DNA of 64,000 nucleotides, taken from NCBI RefSeq assembly GCF_032452875.1, contig NC_083869.1:119852001-119916000 (forward strand). Reading direction: 5' to 3'. This document shows positions 48,961 through 60,619 of this stretch, in pieces (within the stretch, counting starts at the first letter, position 1; every line of letters starts with the position of its first letter). The notes under the pieces were generated by a model that had not been told where the DNA came from, searched no databases, and saw only the letters and a list, made by a program, of their open reading frames with translations. The position numbers and the translations under genes are program-made. This stretch comes from Bos javanicus (taxonomy: Eukaryota > Chordata > Mammalia > Artiodactyla > Bovidae).

Positions 48961-49210
48961 TTCCCATTCTTTATTGTTGTTGTTTAATCGCTGAGGCATA
49001 TCCAACTCCTTTGCGACCCCATTGACTATATAGCCCACCAGGCTTCTCTGTCCATGGGATTTCCCAGGCAAGAATACTGGAGTGGGTTGCCATTTTCTCC
49101 TCTAGGGGATCTTCCCGACCCAGGGATCAAACCCACGTCTCTTGAATCTCTTGCATTGGCAGGTGGATTCTTTACTACTGAGCCATAAGGAAGCCCATTC
49201 CCATTCCTTA
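48961..49210 (-). mobile_element. Bov-tA SINE, antisense, with target duplication
   Basis: Reverse SINE 48974-49197; flanks TTCCCATTCTTTA and TTCCCATTCCTTA (48961-48973, 49198-49210). A short internal 'ctcttgaat' duplication lies in the head. Confidence 0.92.
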
Positions 49211-49349
49211 CTCTACCCCATGTAATCTCCCCAGCCTCCAGTTTCCCACTAGCATCTGAATAATCTGGTAAGTTTTGCCTTTTAAATACCTCTCTATTCG
49301 GAATCCTCCATTCCCTTTGCCACTAGTCCGATTTATTGAAGTCACCTGC

Positions 49350-49600
49350 TACCTGGCCTTTCTGCCTCCAGTTTCACTTCTAAATCTGTTCCCCATTCAG
49401 CCACCGGTTAAACCATGAGCTGATTAAACCGTGTCATGTTAGTCCTCTGTATGCTTCCTTCCCTAGCTCTCCATTGCCTTTGGGATAAATCCAAACTTCA
49501 TGACGTTGACCTCGTCTCTGCCTACTGATGTAGCACCATTTCTTCTCCTTCCTTCCTTTGCACAGAATGCACCCAGCATACAGAAAAGTGCAGGCAATTT
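49350..49600 (+). mobile_element. LINE L2 fragment, sense
   Basis: 'ctccattgcctttgggataa' followed by 'atccaaacttcatgacg' is characteristic internal L2 text. Confidence 0.6.
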
Positions 49601-49609
49601 AAATACATA

Positions 49610-49735
49610 TTATATAGCAGTTACTGAGTGCTTGCTGTGCTCTAGCCACTGTATATACGTTAATTTCATTTACCATTCCCACTAACTCTGTAAGATGGGT
49701 TACATTTTACAGATGAGGAAATGTGACCCATTTTG
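49610..49735 (-). repeat. MIR SINE, antisense
   Basis: 'tgagtgcttgctgtgctcta' and 'ttttacagatgaggaaatg'. Confidence 0.75.
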
Positions 49736-49859
49736 TAATGTTGCCATTGTCCTGCATACCAGTCCCTGTCCAGTCAGTTGTGTTCAGGGTAACAGGGTTG
49801 GATTTACTCAGAACTGACTACCAAGAGCTAATGATAATGACTGTGACAACAGTAACATT

Positions 49860-50070
49860 AATAGTAATACCTAACAATTTTTGTTAATGTACTTTCCGCC
49901 AGGACACTACATGTAAACATAACTTACGTGTACTGTTCTTGATTTCCAAAGGAGGAAGTTGAGAGAGGGAGTAACTTGTTCAAAGTTACAAATTCAAGAT
50001 CACAGGACCTAGATTTGATTTTAGGTCTTGGGACTCCAAAGCTCATGCTTTTAACCACTCTTGTCATTTC
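49860..50070 (-). repeat. MIR SINE, antisense
   Basis: 'gaggaagttgagagaggga', 'taacttgttcaaagttac' and 'cttttaaccactcttgtc' follow the reverse MIR. Confidence 0.65.
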
Positions 50071-50224
50071 TGTGAGTGGAAGCAATGAAGTTATTTAGAG
50101 AGCTGTTTATCACTTGGCACCTTCTAAAATTTTAAATCCAGAGGTATCTTTCAGTGAATTATACAATTTTTGGCAACCTTCCTATCTCCTCATTGGAACC
50201 CACCCACATTCACCTGTCTTGCTT

Positions 50225-50430
50225 CTAGATCTTGTCATACTGTGGTGAGAAGACTTTAGACTTGGAGTCTTACTGGGTTCTGATGCCACCTCTACTAACC
50301 ATCTCCTTGGATGAACCCTGGGATAAGTTATTTTACCTCTGTGAACTGCTGATTGCTCTAAAAACCAGAATAGTAATGCTTCCCTCATGGGGTTGCTGAG
50401 AATCAGTGTGAGAATACCTGGCTCTTCTCT
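50225..50430 (+). repeat. MIR SINE, sense
   Basis: 'gacttggagtcttactggg' and 'ggataagttattttacctct', then 'catggggttgctgagaat'. Confidence 0.65.
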
Positions 50431-50639
50431 CCATCCCTTGTGATTCTGCTTAATGTAGCACTGGGCCCTGTCACAGTACACTCCTTGCTGCGTTTCCTGC
50501 TCAGGTTACATTGTCGCTCTCCTGTTCTCACTCCTGTCACTGCTCACTAGGCTCTACGCTGTTACCTGAAAAATATTTCTAAGATACAAACCTTAGTGAC
50601 TTTCTGTTGATAGTAATGGTTGATGGTTACTCAGTCATG

Positions 50640-51790
50640 TACACTCATACTGAAACAACAAAAAATATTTGGATAAAATATAAAACCAAGACCAAACCAA
50701 ACCCAATCTTCTTCCTAAAGCATTAGAGAGCTCATAGGCATTACCATGTTAAAATTGTAATGGAGAACTCATGCAAGAGTGCAGATTTGCCCAGCGGCTG
50801 TAGGGGACAGAAATAAAGCCCAGATTTCTCATAAGAAACTGGGACCCCAAAGGACTACACTATCAGGCTGAGGGTAGACCTGAAACATACCAGCTCTCTT
50901 GTGAAATTGCAGCCCAGGTTCAAGCTGACTGGATCAACCAAGGAATCGAGTCTTGAACTGGTTTATGGGTTGGTTGTACCTCGGGGTATCTGGCAAAATC
51001 TAGTGGAAACTCTTTCGGAAGGAAGGTTTCTTCAGCCTAGGCCTCAAATTATTCAGTAACCAGCGCATAAATATAACCAGGTACCCAAGGAAACCATACT
51101 CAAGGGCAAGAATCATCAGCAACACAGACAACAGAAACAGCCCTTCATAGATGTCATCACATATTGGAATCATTACCATCTATAAAAGCTACTGTTTAAG
51201 GAAATAAAAGATAAGCTTGAATATATCTGCAAAGAATAGGAAACTGAAATGGGACATAGCAAATTTAAAAAGGAGCCAAATAAAACTTCTAGAAGTAAAC
51301 ATAACAGTAATGAAATTTAAGACTCAGTGGATGAGGAAAGATATATTAATTAAAAGTTTAAAGAGAAGAACTCAATGGATGAATATAACAGAAGATTGAA
51401 TAAAGATGAAGAGAAAAATTAACAAACTGGAAGACAGTAAGAAAAAGTTATCCAGAGTAAAGCATGGCGAAAACAAATAGAAAATGCAGAGGGAGAGGGT
51501 TAGAGGCATGGAGAATAGAGAGGTCTAAATAAGAGACCTGGAAAGGGGATGAGAGAGAAAATGAGCCAAGGTGAAATTTAAAGGTAATCATGGCAATTTC
51601 CCATAACAACTGAGACACCAAACTTCAGATTTATGACCAATGATTATATGTAGAATTAAAAAAAAATTAAAACTTAGATACGTCAAGATGAAGTTACAGA
51701 AAACCAAAGGGAAAATCTCAAAAGCAGTTAGAGAAAAAGACAGATTATCTTCAAAGGAGCAATAGGCTGACCCTTGACTCCTCATCAGAT
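50640..51790 (+). mobile_element. Old LINE-1, sense, 5' half relic
   Basis: Lys/Arg-rich broken text ('aaaattaacaaactggaaga', 'aaaaccaaagggaaaatctc', 'cttcaaaggagcaatagg') resembles the ORF1 and nearby parts of an old L1; similar text occurs at 1900-2000. No intact frame. Confidence 0.55.
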
Positions 51791-51924
51791 ATAGTTCTGA
51801 TTACGTTATTCTCAAATCTTTCCATCCCTACAGGTAAAATACATGCGGTTCAGTGTGAGGCCTTTTGTAGTAGTCTGGTCCCCGCAACATGTTTAGACAT
51901 AGAGAACCTTTGTTCTCCTCATTT

Positions 51925-52085
51925 TAGTCTTGATTGTGTACCTTTACACTTGGTTTTCTCCCTTTCTGGAATGCTCTGCATGCCCATACATCTAGCCAGC
52001 TCCTACTTAGCCCTCCCGTTTCAGCTCAGGGCTTCACCATCAAACTCCCTAGCCCCCTTCTTACTGTACTCACCAACTACGTGTA
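51925..52085 (+). mobile_element. LINE L2 fragment, sense
   Basis: 'tttctggaatgctctgc' and 'cagctcctacttagccc' match the L2 3' portion. Confidence 0.6.
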
Positions 52086-52108
52086 CTTTCAGTAGTGTTT
52101 ACATTTTG

Positions 52109-52306
52109 CTTCCCCTTGTGGCTCAGCTGGCAAAGAATCCACCTGCAATGTGGGAGACCTGGTTTCAGTCCCTGGGTTGGGAAGATCCCCTGGAGAAGGG
52201 AAAGGCTACCCACTCCAGTATTCTGGCCTGGAGAATTCCATGGACTGTATAAGTCCATGGGGTCGCAAAGAGTTGGACACTGAGCGACTTTCAATTTCAC
52301 TTTCCC
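52109..52306 (+). mobile_element. Bov-tA SINE, sense
   Basis: tRNA head CTTGTGGCTCAGCTGGCAAA through to GGACACTGAGCGACTTTCAA. Confidence 0.92.
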
Positions 52307-52514
52307 ACACATGAGCTTTCTGAGGACAGAGCCAGGGTCATTTGTAGTGCCTGACACCCTACAGGTACCCAGGACCTTCACTGAGTTGATGCTTCAGGGA
52401 ACGTTTCATACTCAAGGGCATACCATACTTGCCTTGAGTGGTATGCCCTTGAGCATTTCAGGGAGTCCCATGGCCACTTAAGCAATGTCTTTTTTAAAAA
52501 ACATGGAACTGCGG

Positions 52515-52863
52515 GGTTTGATTTTTTAATTTAATTTATTTCATTTTATTTTTGATTGTGCTGAGTCTTTGTTGCTGCACGTGGGCTTTCTCTAGTTGTG
52601 GCAACCAGTGGCTACTCTTTGTTGAGGCGCACGGGCTTCTCATTGCAGTGGCTTCTCTTGCTGCAGAGCACAGACTCTAGGGCACTTGGGCTTCAGTAGT
52701 TGCAGTAATGGTGGCTCTTGGGCTCTAGAGCGTGAGCTCAGTAGTTATGATGCACAGGCTTAGTTGCTTCGTAGCATGTGGAATCTTCCCAGACCTGGGA
52801 TTGAACCCATGTCTCCTGCAACTGGCAGGCAGATTCTTATCCACTGTAACACCAAGGAAGTCC
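52515..52863 (-). mobile_element. CHR-1-like SINE, antisense
   Basis: A long reverse tRNA-derived SINE with the repeated 'gggcttctc' and 'cagtagttg' phrases ('ctttctctagttgtggcaac', 'ttagttgcttcgtagcatg') and the tRNA head at right ('aacaccaaggaagtcc'). Confidence 0.85.
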
Positions 52864-52999
52864 TTAAGCAATATCTTGACGTAGGTTTTCATGGCATTTC
52901 CCCTGATGCTCTGATTCCTGCTTAAGTGGAGAATAGGCTGCCACAGCACCAGGATCTGCCTGTCGTCATCGCCTGCTCTGCCCTTTCATTACCCCCATT

Positions 53000-53110
53000 T
53001 CCCTGATGAACCTGGAATAACAATGTCTGCTCTACCTATTGTGTGAAGTTATGTTGTGGCTCAAACGAGGTCATGTGTGTGAACACACTGTGGACATTCT
53101 CTGGCACCAG
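53000..53110 (+). repeat. MIR fragment, sense
   Basis: 'gtctgctctacctattgtg' and 'tctctggcaccaggtg' fit a weak MIR end. Confidence 0.4.
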
Positions 53111-53114
53111 GTGA

Positions 53115-54312
53115 TTTCAGTAGCTTTACTTCAGAGTGAGAAACTTGCTCGGGCTGGCAAACTTGCAGCACAGAAAATGGGGATAACATGAGTGTTACCT
53201 GGCCTGGTGAGGACCTCTGTTGTCATTCCTACATTTCACTGGGGCCTGTAAAATAAGTTATCCTCATTGGCTCATTTTGAGAGATCTGAGGGGAATTGTT
53301 TTCATGTACCAATTTATATGACAGTTTTCATTGAATTCTTGGTGGAAATTGTAAATTTCTGTGACCACTCAGAGATGGAAAAGCTTAGATTTGTCAGAGT
53401 TTGTCACTCTTTGCATTGGAAAGGTTGAAACACCTTTTTTGCCCAATTTCTTGCTTTTTTCTTCACATTGCTTTCACTTATCATCACAGTCTAATCATCT
53501 GAAAAGCCGATGAATTTGTCAAGTGTTCAGAATCATCAGCCTTGTCGATCTGTTGCTTATGTATGAGAAGGCCAAATCAGAATGATTTTTAAGTAAGTGA
53601 CAATGCCAACTCCAGCAGACCATGGTGTTTTACTTTTTGAATGTTTAAAATAGAAGTTTCAGATAATCAGCATAAAGAGATTAGGATTTCACTGGATTTT
53701 TCCTCAGAGTGTTTCTTGGTGAACATCATGAGCAGTTGCTGTCCTTGTAGTGTGTCTAGTTTTTAGAAAGTTCTCTTTTTTAGATGAAGAATATTGGTAG
53801 TCGCTAGTTTCTAGACATTTTAAGCTAGAAGGGACCACAGAATGCACGGGGCCAGCTCTGCCTTCAGTATGGCAAAACTGAAGACTGTGGGCCACACAGC
53901 CTTTTCCTTTGTTGAGGACTGCCAGCAACTCTGCCCTATTCTGGTAATTGATCAAGGAGTTTTATTGTTCTGTCAAAGCATTCTTCCTGATATTCAGTCA
54001 AAGGTCTTTTAACGTAGCCCCTTTTCTGGTACTAAGTCATTCATCGTGATGCAAACACACTTAGCAACATCCTTCTCAGAAATCTCCCTCAAATTTTGCC
54101 TCTGTTCACTCCCACTGCCACTATCTTAATTTAGATTCTGATTGTGTCTTGCCTAGCCTGTAAACCCAGCTTTCAAAGATCTCTTTAACTGTTGTTTCTC
54201 TGCTCCAGAATACCACCAAATTCAGAGCTATAAAATGTATGTGTCCCTGGCCTTTATAATGCTTGGTAGGATAGTATCTAAACTTATCAGTTTCACTGTA
54301 AGGACCTGTGTG
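53115..54312. other. Unassigned intron
   Basis: No exon or named repeat recognised. Confidence 0.4.
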
Positions 54313-54314
54313 TT

Positions 54315-54434
54315 CGGTTCAGTTCAGTTCAGTTGCTCAGTTGTGTTCGACTCTTTGCAACCCCATGGACTGCAGCTTGCCAGGTTTCCCTGTCCGTCAC
54401 AAACTCCCGGAGCTTGTACAAACTCATGTCCATG
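54315..54434 (-). mobile_element. BovB LINE, 120-bp 3' end, antisense
   Basis: Three GTTCA tail units, then BovB to CAAACTCATGTCCATG; extreme 5' truncation. Confidence 0.88.
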
Positions 54435-54759
54435 TGTCTTAGGAAGTATGTTCTGCTGAGAGTGACATTAAATCCTAAAATATCACTGACTTAAATAAGA
54501 AGGTTTTTTTTTTTTTTTTTCTAGCTCACAGAAAAGAACAGAGGTAGACAGGTCAAGTCTTGTAGGATAGCTCCATAGTCTTCAACTGTGCTGTGCTTCT
54601 CTGCACAGTAGAATGCACACTTGTCCTATAGCCTCTAGGACCAAGATGAGTGCCCGAGGGCCAGCTCTCACATCCAGATTCCAGCCAGCAAGAAGAAGGA
54701 AAGGAGAAAAGGCTGTGCCTCCATCCTTTAAATTACAACTTTAATCTTCATCTTCCTTT

Positions 54760-54910
54760 ACCACGTCAGGCTCTTTCACAGCTCTGGGCCACTGTACCAG
54801 GGCTGGCCTTTACCTGGAATGCCTTTCAACTTTCTTTGTTCAAAACATCTGTATATCCTTCAAGTCCCAACTCACTTCCTCAGTGAATTGTTCTTTCTTC
54901 CTTAACAGTG
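54760..54910 (+). mobile_element. LINE L2 fragment, sense
   Basis: 'tttacctggaatgcctttc' and 'ttcaagtcccaactcactt' fit the L2 3' portion. A 20-base T run precedes it at 54506-54521. Confidence 0.55.
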
Positions 54911-55030
54911 ACAGTACATTATTCCATACTTGAGCATGTGTCAGTGGTTGAGCTTCATGAACTTACCAGCTGAAGTGACTTGGGTTTGAATTTCTTCTCT
55001 GTGGCTTGTGCTGTAAAGTATAAATATGGT

Positions 55031-55905
55031 TTAGTTTAGTTCAGTCACTCAGCCGTGTCTGACTCTTTGCAACCCCATGGACTGCAGCACACCAGGCCTC
55101 CCTGTCCATCAGCAACTCCCGGAGTTTACCCAAACTCATGTCCATTGAGTTGGTGATGCTATCCAGCCATCTCATCCTCTGTTGTCCCCTTCTCCTCCCA
55201 CCTTCAATCTTTCCAGCATCAGGGTCTTTTCAAATGAGTCAGTTCTTTGCATCAGGTGGCCAAAGTATTGGCATTTCAGCTTCAACATCAGTCCTTCCAA
55301 TGAACAGCCAGGACTGATCTCCTTTAGGATGGTCTGGTTGGATCTCCTTGCTGTCCAAGGGACTCTGAAGAGTCTTCTCCAACACCACAGTTCAAAAGCA
55401 TCAATTATTTGGCGCTCAGCTTTCTTTATAGTCCAACTCTCACATCCATACATGACTACTGGAAAAACTATAGCCTTGACTAGATGGACCTTTGTTGGCA
55501 AAGTAATGTCTCTGCTTTTTAATATGCTGTCTAGGTTAGTCATAACTTTCCTTCCAAGGAGTAAGTGTCTTTTAATTTCATGGCTGTATCACCATCTTCA
55601 GTGATGTTGGAGCCCCCCAAAATAAAGTCTGCCACTGTTTCCCCATCTATTTGCCCTAAAGTAATGGGGCTGGATGCCATGATCTTAATTTCTGAATGTT
55701 GAGCTTTAAGCCAACTTTTTCACTCTCCACTTTCACTTTCATCAAGAGGCTCTTTAGTTCTTCACTTTCTGCCATAAGGGTGGTGTCATCTGCATATCTG
55801 AGGTTATTGATGTTCTTGGCATATAAATTATACTTTGAGCCAGGGTCCAGATCTCTTTTCTTGAGTTCCAGAACTTCATGTTGAACTGCTTACTCAATAT
55901 CATCA
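55031..55905 (-). mobile_element. BovB LINE, antisense, 0.87 kb
   Basis: Reverse BovB from its tail to inside the RT domain. YADD is encoded on the minus strand at 55785-55796, and the minus frame 55172-55543 runs VFPVVMYGCESWTIKKAE. 5'-truncated near 'gaacttcatgttgaactg'. It keeps the 14 bases lost at the SINE insertion in the copy at 18.8 kb. Confidence 0.93.
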
Positions 55906-56149
55906 CTTGAAGGTCTCATTGGTGGCTTCTCAAATGGAACCTCCTCCGTAATACTGATTGAACTCCTGATTTTCACCTCCTCTAGTCTTCCCTGTGCCAG
56001 CAATTCCTCTAACAACCTAGCTGCAGATATCAGAAAGCTGAAGTAATCCTTCATTTCTTAAATGTAATAATCCTCACACTCTCATTTAATTGCCACCAAA
56101 GTCTATTAGTTCAGCCCCAAAACATGTCTTAAATTGATCCTTTTAGTTC

Positions 56150-56800
56150 CATCTCCAGTGCCGGCCTTATAGCACTATCCTCTCATGTCTGAACTTGGCA
56201 GTAGCTCTTCACTGGCCTCCCTACATCCACCCTCTTAGGTTGGCCCAATCTCAAGTCAGGCAGTCACTTTCTTGAACAGAATCCTTAGCCAGCTTCCTAA
56301 TGTATGCAGGTTTAAACCCAGGATCCTTAACTTCTGCAGGGCCCCATCTGACTTGACTCCTGTCTACCTCTCATTTCCATTTCTTGCCACGCCTTTTCTT
56401 GCTCACGTGCTCTAGCCTATTGGTCTTTCCATTCCTTGACCGTGCCTAGGACTTCACACCTCCACCCCTTCCCAAGTACCATTCCCCACCCAGGGTCTTT
56501 TGTCCCCTTCCTCACTCCTATGCATACCTCCTCATGTCTCAACTCAAATGTCACTTGCACACAGGGCCTTTCTGTGACTTCTTAATCTAAATCATATGTT
56601 CTCTGTTGTTCCTCCTTGCGAGTGTTCATTCTTAGCATTTATCACAGTTTATAACTTCATATTGATCAAGTGTGTATTTATGGAATATCAATTCAGTGTT
56701 AAACTGTATGTTCCCTAAGAGTTGGGATCATCTTTCTTTTATTCACACTGAATCCTCAATGCCCAATGCTAATAAATACACATGGAATAAGTATAATAAA
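56150..56800 (+). mobile_element. LINE L2, sense, old
   Basis: 'ctcaactcaaatgtcacttg', 'agcatttatcacagttt' and 'tgttccctaagagttgg' run in L2 order up to the 3' end. Confidence 0.65.
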
Positions 56801-57087
56801 CAAATGGTCTTGTGATTAAACAATGCAGTAGGTTCTCTCATTAAATTGACAGCTTTGCTATTTGATATGCCAAGATGTAGGTTTGTTGGAAACTTATTAA
56901 GGTGACTCACTTTTCTAACCTGGCAGTGTGTTTCTTCACATTTATTGAACATATTTTTGGTGCTTACCTGTAAGGCTACAGGCTTCAGTTTACCTTATAA
57001 TATTAGAATGCATCTTTGTCTGAACAAGCCTTATTTCTGCCAGGATATCCAATGCAGCATGCAAGTCTTTTTTGTCCTTCATTATCT

Positions 57088-57356
57088 CCTGGAGCTTGCT
57101 CAAACTCATGTCTGCTTGGTCAGTGATGCCATCCAACCATCTTATCCTCTTTTGTCCCCTTCTCTTTCTGCCCTCAGTCTTTCCTAGCATCAGGGTCTTT
57201 TCCAGTGAATCAGCTCTTTGCATCAGGTGGCCAAAGTATTGGAGCTTCAGCTTCAGTATCGGTCCTTCCAATGAATATTCAGGGTTGATATCCTTTAGGA
57301 TTGACTGGTTTGACCTCTTTGCTGTCCAAGGGACTCTCAAAAGTCTTCTCCAGCGA
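57088..57356 (-). mobile_element. BovB LINE internal fragment lacking its 3' end
   Basis: Begins at CTCCTGGAGCTTGC, inside the element, with no GTTCA tail, and runs in reverse to AAAAGTCTTCTCCAG. Unlike every other copy here, both ends are missing. Confidence 0.9.
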
Positions 57357-57748
57357 TCCTTATGAACATAGACCCTGAAAAGGTCATCTCTGAAAATCAC
57401 GATTGGCCACTTCCTCTTTTTTTTTTTTAATGCAACTTGGCATAACCATTAGAACAGAAGAGTTGCTTATGGTTGGAATGGAATCTGAAGCAATAGTTAT
57501 TTTAAGATGAAGCCATCAGTGACCATCACAGAAAGCTGCCTGCCCAGGACTTTGGGCTATCTTGGAAACCCCCTCACTACCTTTTCTTGATTGCCAGATC
57601 TTGATATCAGACATCTAGGTAGAGTATACTTGTTCGTGGTAATTCCAGCCTCCTAATCTTTCCTGAATTTACCTTGTTCTGCAGAACACATTGACAAGAT
57701 ATGTTATGGGATAGGTCAACAATTTGTATAGGTCTTTTTTTTCTCCCT

Positions 57749-57969
57749 AAGAGTGTCAATCTTCCCTGGTAGCTCAATCAGTAAAGAATCTGCCTGCAGT
57801 GCAGAAGACCTGGGTTCAATCCCTGGGATGGGATCCCCTGGAGAAGGAAATGGTAACCCACTTCAGTATTCTTGCCTGGAAAATCCCATGGAGGGGAGGA
57901 GCCTCGTGGGCTATAGTCCATGGGGTTGCAAAGAGTTGAATACGACTTAGCAACTAAACCACCAAGAGT
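57749..57969 (+). mobile_element. Bov-tA SINE, sense, with short target duplication
   Basis: Full SINE; AAGAGT at 57749-57754 and 57964-57969. A few bases are lost after 'ccctgggatggg'. Confidence 0.9.
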
Positions 57970-59019
57970 ATAAAAGAGGTTGTTCTGGAAGCATCTGATG
58001 CATTTGAAATCCTGAACTTGGTCTAAAATAAAAGATGAACTTAGATGATGTCCCTCTTTTACTGATAAACATGGTGATTGACAACGGGAAAGTTTTCATT
58101 TGTTTTTCTTTTCAGAAAACAGTAAGAATTCTGCTTTCAATGGGCACTAGGTAGGTAGATTTTAGCATAGATGGAAAAGCATACAGTTGATGGTTCTTAA
58201 GCCCCAATAGGTCAGATCATGTCAGTGTTTCCAGAGTACGCCCAGAGTAAAGTTGGCTTTCAGCTAAGCCTTTGCTAAGAGGCCAGTCCTGAAAAGGATT
58301 TACTTATTTATTTTGGCCATGATAATGTCTAAATGATGATAAGTACAAGTCTCTCTCAGCTAGCTGGAGTGGGTCCCACATGAATTGGTTGTGACCCCTA
58401 ACATCTAGAAACTCCAGGGTAGTTGGATAAGAATATTTTGTGGGGGAAATCTAATGTAACACATGAAAATATAAAATATTAAATGTTCAGAAGTGTGTAA
58501 TTTGCTGCTTTTTTTTCATGAGTGGTTTTAATACTTCTGGTCCAGAGCCTAACTCCCTCTTTACTGGAGAGATGTGGTTTCAGTTTTTTGGGTGAATGTG
58601 CATTTTATAAGTTTTTTAAGAAAGGAAATTAAACATTAAAAGACTTTAAGTACTTTACTCTTTATATAATGTCACTAAGAAAAGCCAGGAAAATCAGGGT
58701 TGGCTTTTTTATTTGTTTATTTAATAAATATAATCTATTTTCCACCATTTTGTTTGTTATGGCTGGTACCAAAGTACTTTTAACAGTTAACATTTATTTT
58801 GCTTTTGTTTTATTTCAGCAGATGTGCATATAAGTTAACATGTCTCTCTTCTTCCTTACGGGTAGGGACAGTGTATAGCATTTAGTTTTTTTGGCATTTT
58901 GACACAGGCGATTTAGTTTAATTCAACGTAACTCCACTTATATGATGCCTAATATATGAATAATGTTAAACAGATAAAATGTGGCCTGCTGAGTGTGAGC
59001 ATTAATATAAGTTGGTGAT
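57970..59019. other. Unassigned intron before exon B
   Basis: No exon or named repeat recognised. Confidence 0.4.
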
Positions 59020-59125
59020 GTAATTGACCTTAGCCAAGTCACCTAACCACCGTGGGCCCGGGTTTCCTTTTCTGTAAAATGAGTAGTTTGGGGTAAATGG
59101 TATCCAAGAATCCTTGCGGCTCTGA
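59020..59125 (+). repeat. MIR SINE, sense
   Basis: 'accttagccaagtcaccta' and 'tccttttctgtaaaatgag', ending about 80 bp before the exon B acceptor. Confidence 0.7.
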
Positions 59126-59203
59126 GTTTAAAAGCACCATAAGTCTGTATGCCTCATAGCTCTGCATCTACGTCTCCTCTTCTGTTCTCTTGTTTTAAAT
59201 TAG

Positions 59204-59304
59204 GCAAAGAGGATGCTGGTGCACCAGTGATAAAAGACGAGAACACCTTCACGTCACAGGACTCCAGAGTGTTACCAGAGAAGTCGCTGCAGAGATCAGC
59301 AAAG
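59204..59304 (+). CDS. DIS3L2: DIS3L2 internal exon B (101 nt, linker between CSD1 and CSD2)
   Basis: The acceptor is TTTTAAATTAG|GC after a long CT-rich run. The first two bases complete the glycine codon begun in exon A; 33 whole codons follow (KEDAGAPVIK to SLQRSAK), so the exon leaves phase 0. Compared with the human linker from memory, length is equal but about 10 of 33 residues differ, far more than in exon C. The donor is AAAG|GTCTTT, lacking the usual purine at +3, A at +4 and G at +5. Reading past it gives 12 codons, then TAG at 59338. Skipping it would shift the frame, since 101 is not a multiple of 3. The role is inferred to be a flexible connector with no catalytic residues. Confidence 0.9.
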
Positions 59305-59448
59305 GTCTTTGCCTGTTTCTTTCACTTGTCTGACTCGTAGCTGCTTCCTCTTGCAGGCCTCATGTACAATTCAATTAGGACTGAAGTTGCTCAGTTCATA
59401 AGAAAAGTCAGTGGAAGCAGGGAATCATAAAAAATGAATCTTTTAAAT

Positions 59449-59450
59449 AC

Positions 59451-59482
<32 letters not shown>

Positions 59483-59702
59483 GAGCTTCCCTGGTGGCTC
59501 AGACGGTAAAGCATCTGCCTGCAATGCGGGAGACCTGGGTTCGATTCCTGGGTCAGAAGATCCCCTGGAGAAGGAAATGGCAATCCACTCCAGCACTCTT
59601 GCCTGGAAAATCCCACGGACGGAGGAGCCTGATAGGCTACAGTCCATGGGTTCGCAAAGAGTTGGACACGACTGAGCAACTTCACTCACTCATATATATA
59701 TA
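59449..59702 (+). mobile_element. Young Bov-tA SINE inside a TA/TACA microsatellite
   Basis: An almost consensus SINE (59482-59690) with an intact B-box-like GGGTTCGATTCC, set in a (TACA)/(TA) run at 59449-59481 that resumes at 59693-59702. It starts about 180 bp after exon B. Confidence 0.93.
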
Positions 59703-59704
59703 AA

Positions 59705-60440
59705 CTGTAAACATATACCTATATATTCACTTGCCTGTCTTTGGCTGAATGGCCAAGGCCCTTTCTTGGTGTATGGAGGTATTTATTGAGGTTCTGTGTT
59801 ATCTTTCTGCATAAACTGCACTATAATTTCTGGTTTGGTTTATTTAAAGCAGTGTGAGAATTTAGGTACTGGTGAAGCAATATGAGTGTAGACGCCTAGA
59901 TTTTTATTGTTGTCATGACCATATATAATTCAAAAGTAAGTTTTTAATAAGGTATTTTCTAGTTCCTCCAAAGCATTTAATTTAGTTATCATAGTAACAA
60001 AACCAATTTGTTTGTTTGTGTTTTTTTTTTTTTGCATAATTCAACTTTATTTTTTAATGATATATGCTGGTGACATATTCAGATATGGGATCAGATCCAG
60101 CCGATCCTCGATATGGGGGTAGCTCCAGGTGGAAGGAGTGGTACCAAGGGCGAAGTGTGTGAGATCACGTGGTCTCCTCTCCGTTGGTACGTGTACCCTG
60201 GGAGTGCAGTGTTGACGCTCAGTCTAGCAAGTTGGCTAGGAGAGTGTCTCCTGAATACCGACATGGGGAATTTCTAAATTATATTACATATATATTATTG
60301 CCCCCCACCCCACCCAGCCAAGTGCCCATTCAGTTACCTAGATCTTTATTTTAAGAAGCATTTTGAATACTAACCATACACTAGGCAACATGATAAGTGT
60401 GAAAGATTATAACAAACGGAAAGACCATGGGCTGGATCTG
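59705..60440. other. Unassigned intron
   Basis: No exon; a T-rich tract at 60009-60033. Confidence 0.4.
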
Positions 60441-60441
60441 G

Positions 60442-60618
60442 CTCACAAATTTGTGCCTTAAAAAAAAAAAAAAAGCTTTAGTTTTTTAATTTTTTTGGCC
60501 ACACCACGCAGCTTGTAGGATCTTAGTTCCCCAACCCTGGATTGAACCTGGGTCCTCAGCAATGTAGTGGTAGTGGAGTCCTAACCACTGGACCACCAGG
60601 GAATTCTCACAAATTTGT
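60442..60618 (-). mobile_element. tRNA-type SINE (CHR-2-like) with perfect 13-bp duplication
   Basis: Reverse SINE between CTCACAAATTTGT copies (60442-60454, 60606-60618); its A tail is at 60460-60474. Confidence 0.92.
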
Positions 60619-60619
60619 T

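Noticed and set aside
59149..59340. 63-codon open reading covering exon B
   Set aside because: Only 59204-59304 is coding; the rest is intron read through on both sides of good splice positions.
59482..59560. tRNA-Glu-like sequence at SINE heads
   Set aside because: These heads are part of Bov-tA SINEs repeated many times here; they are SINE promoters, not tRNA genes.
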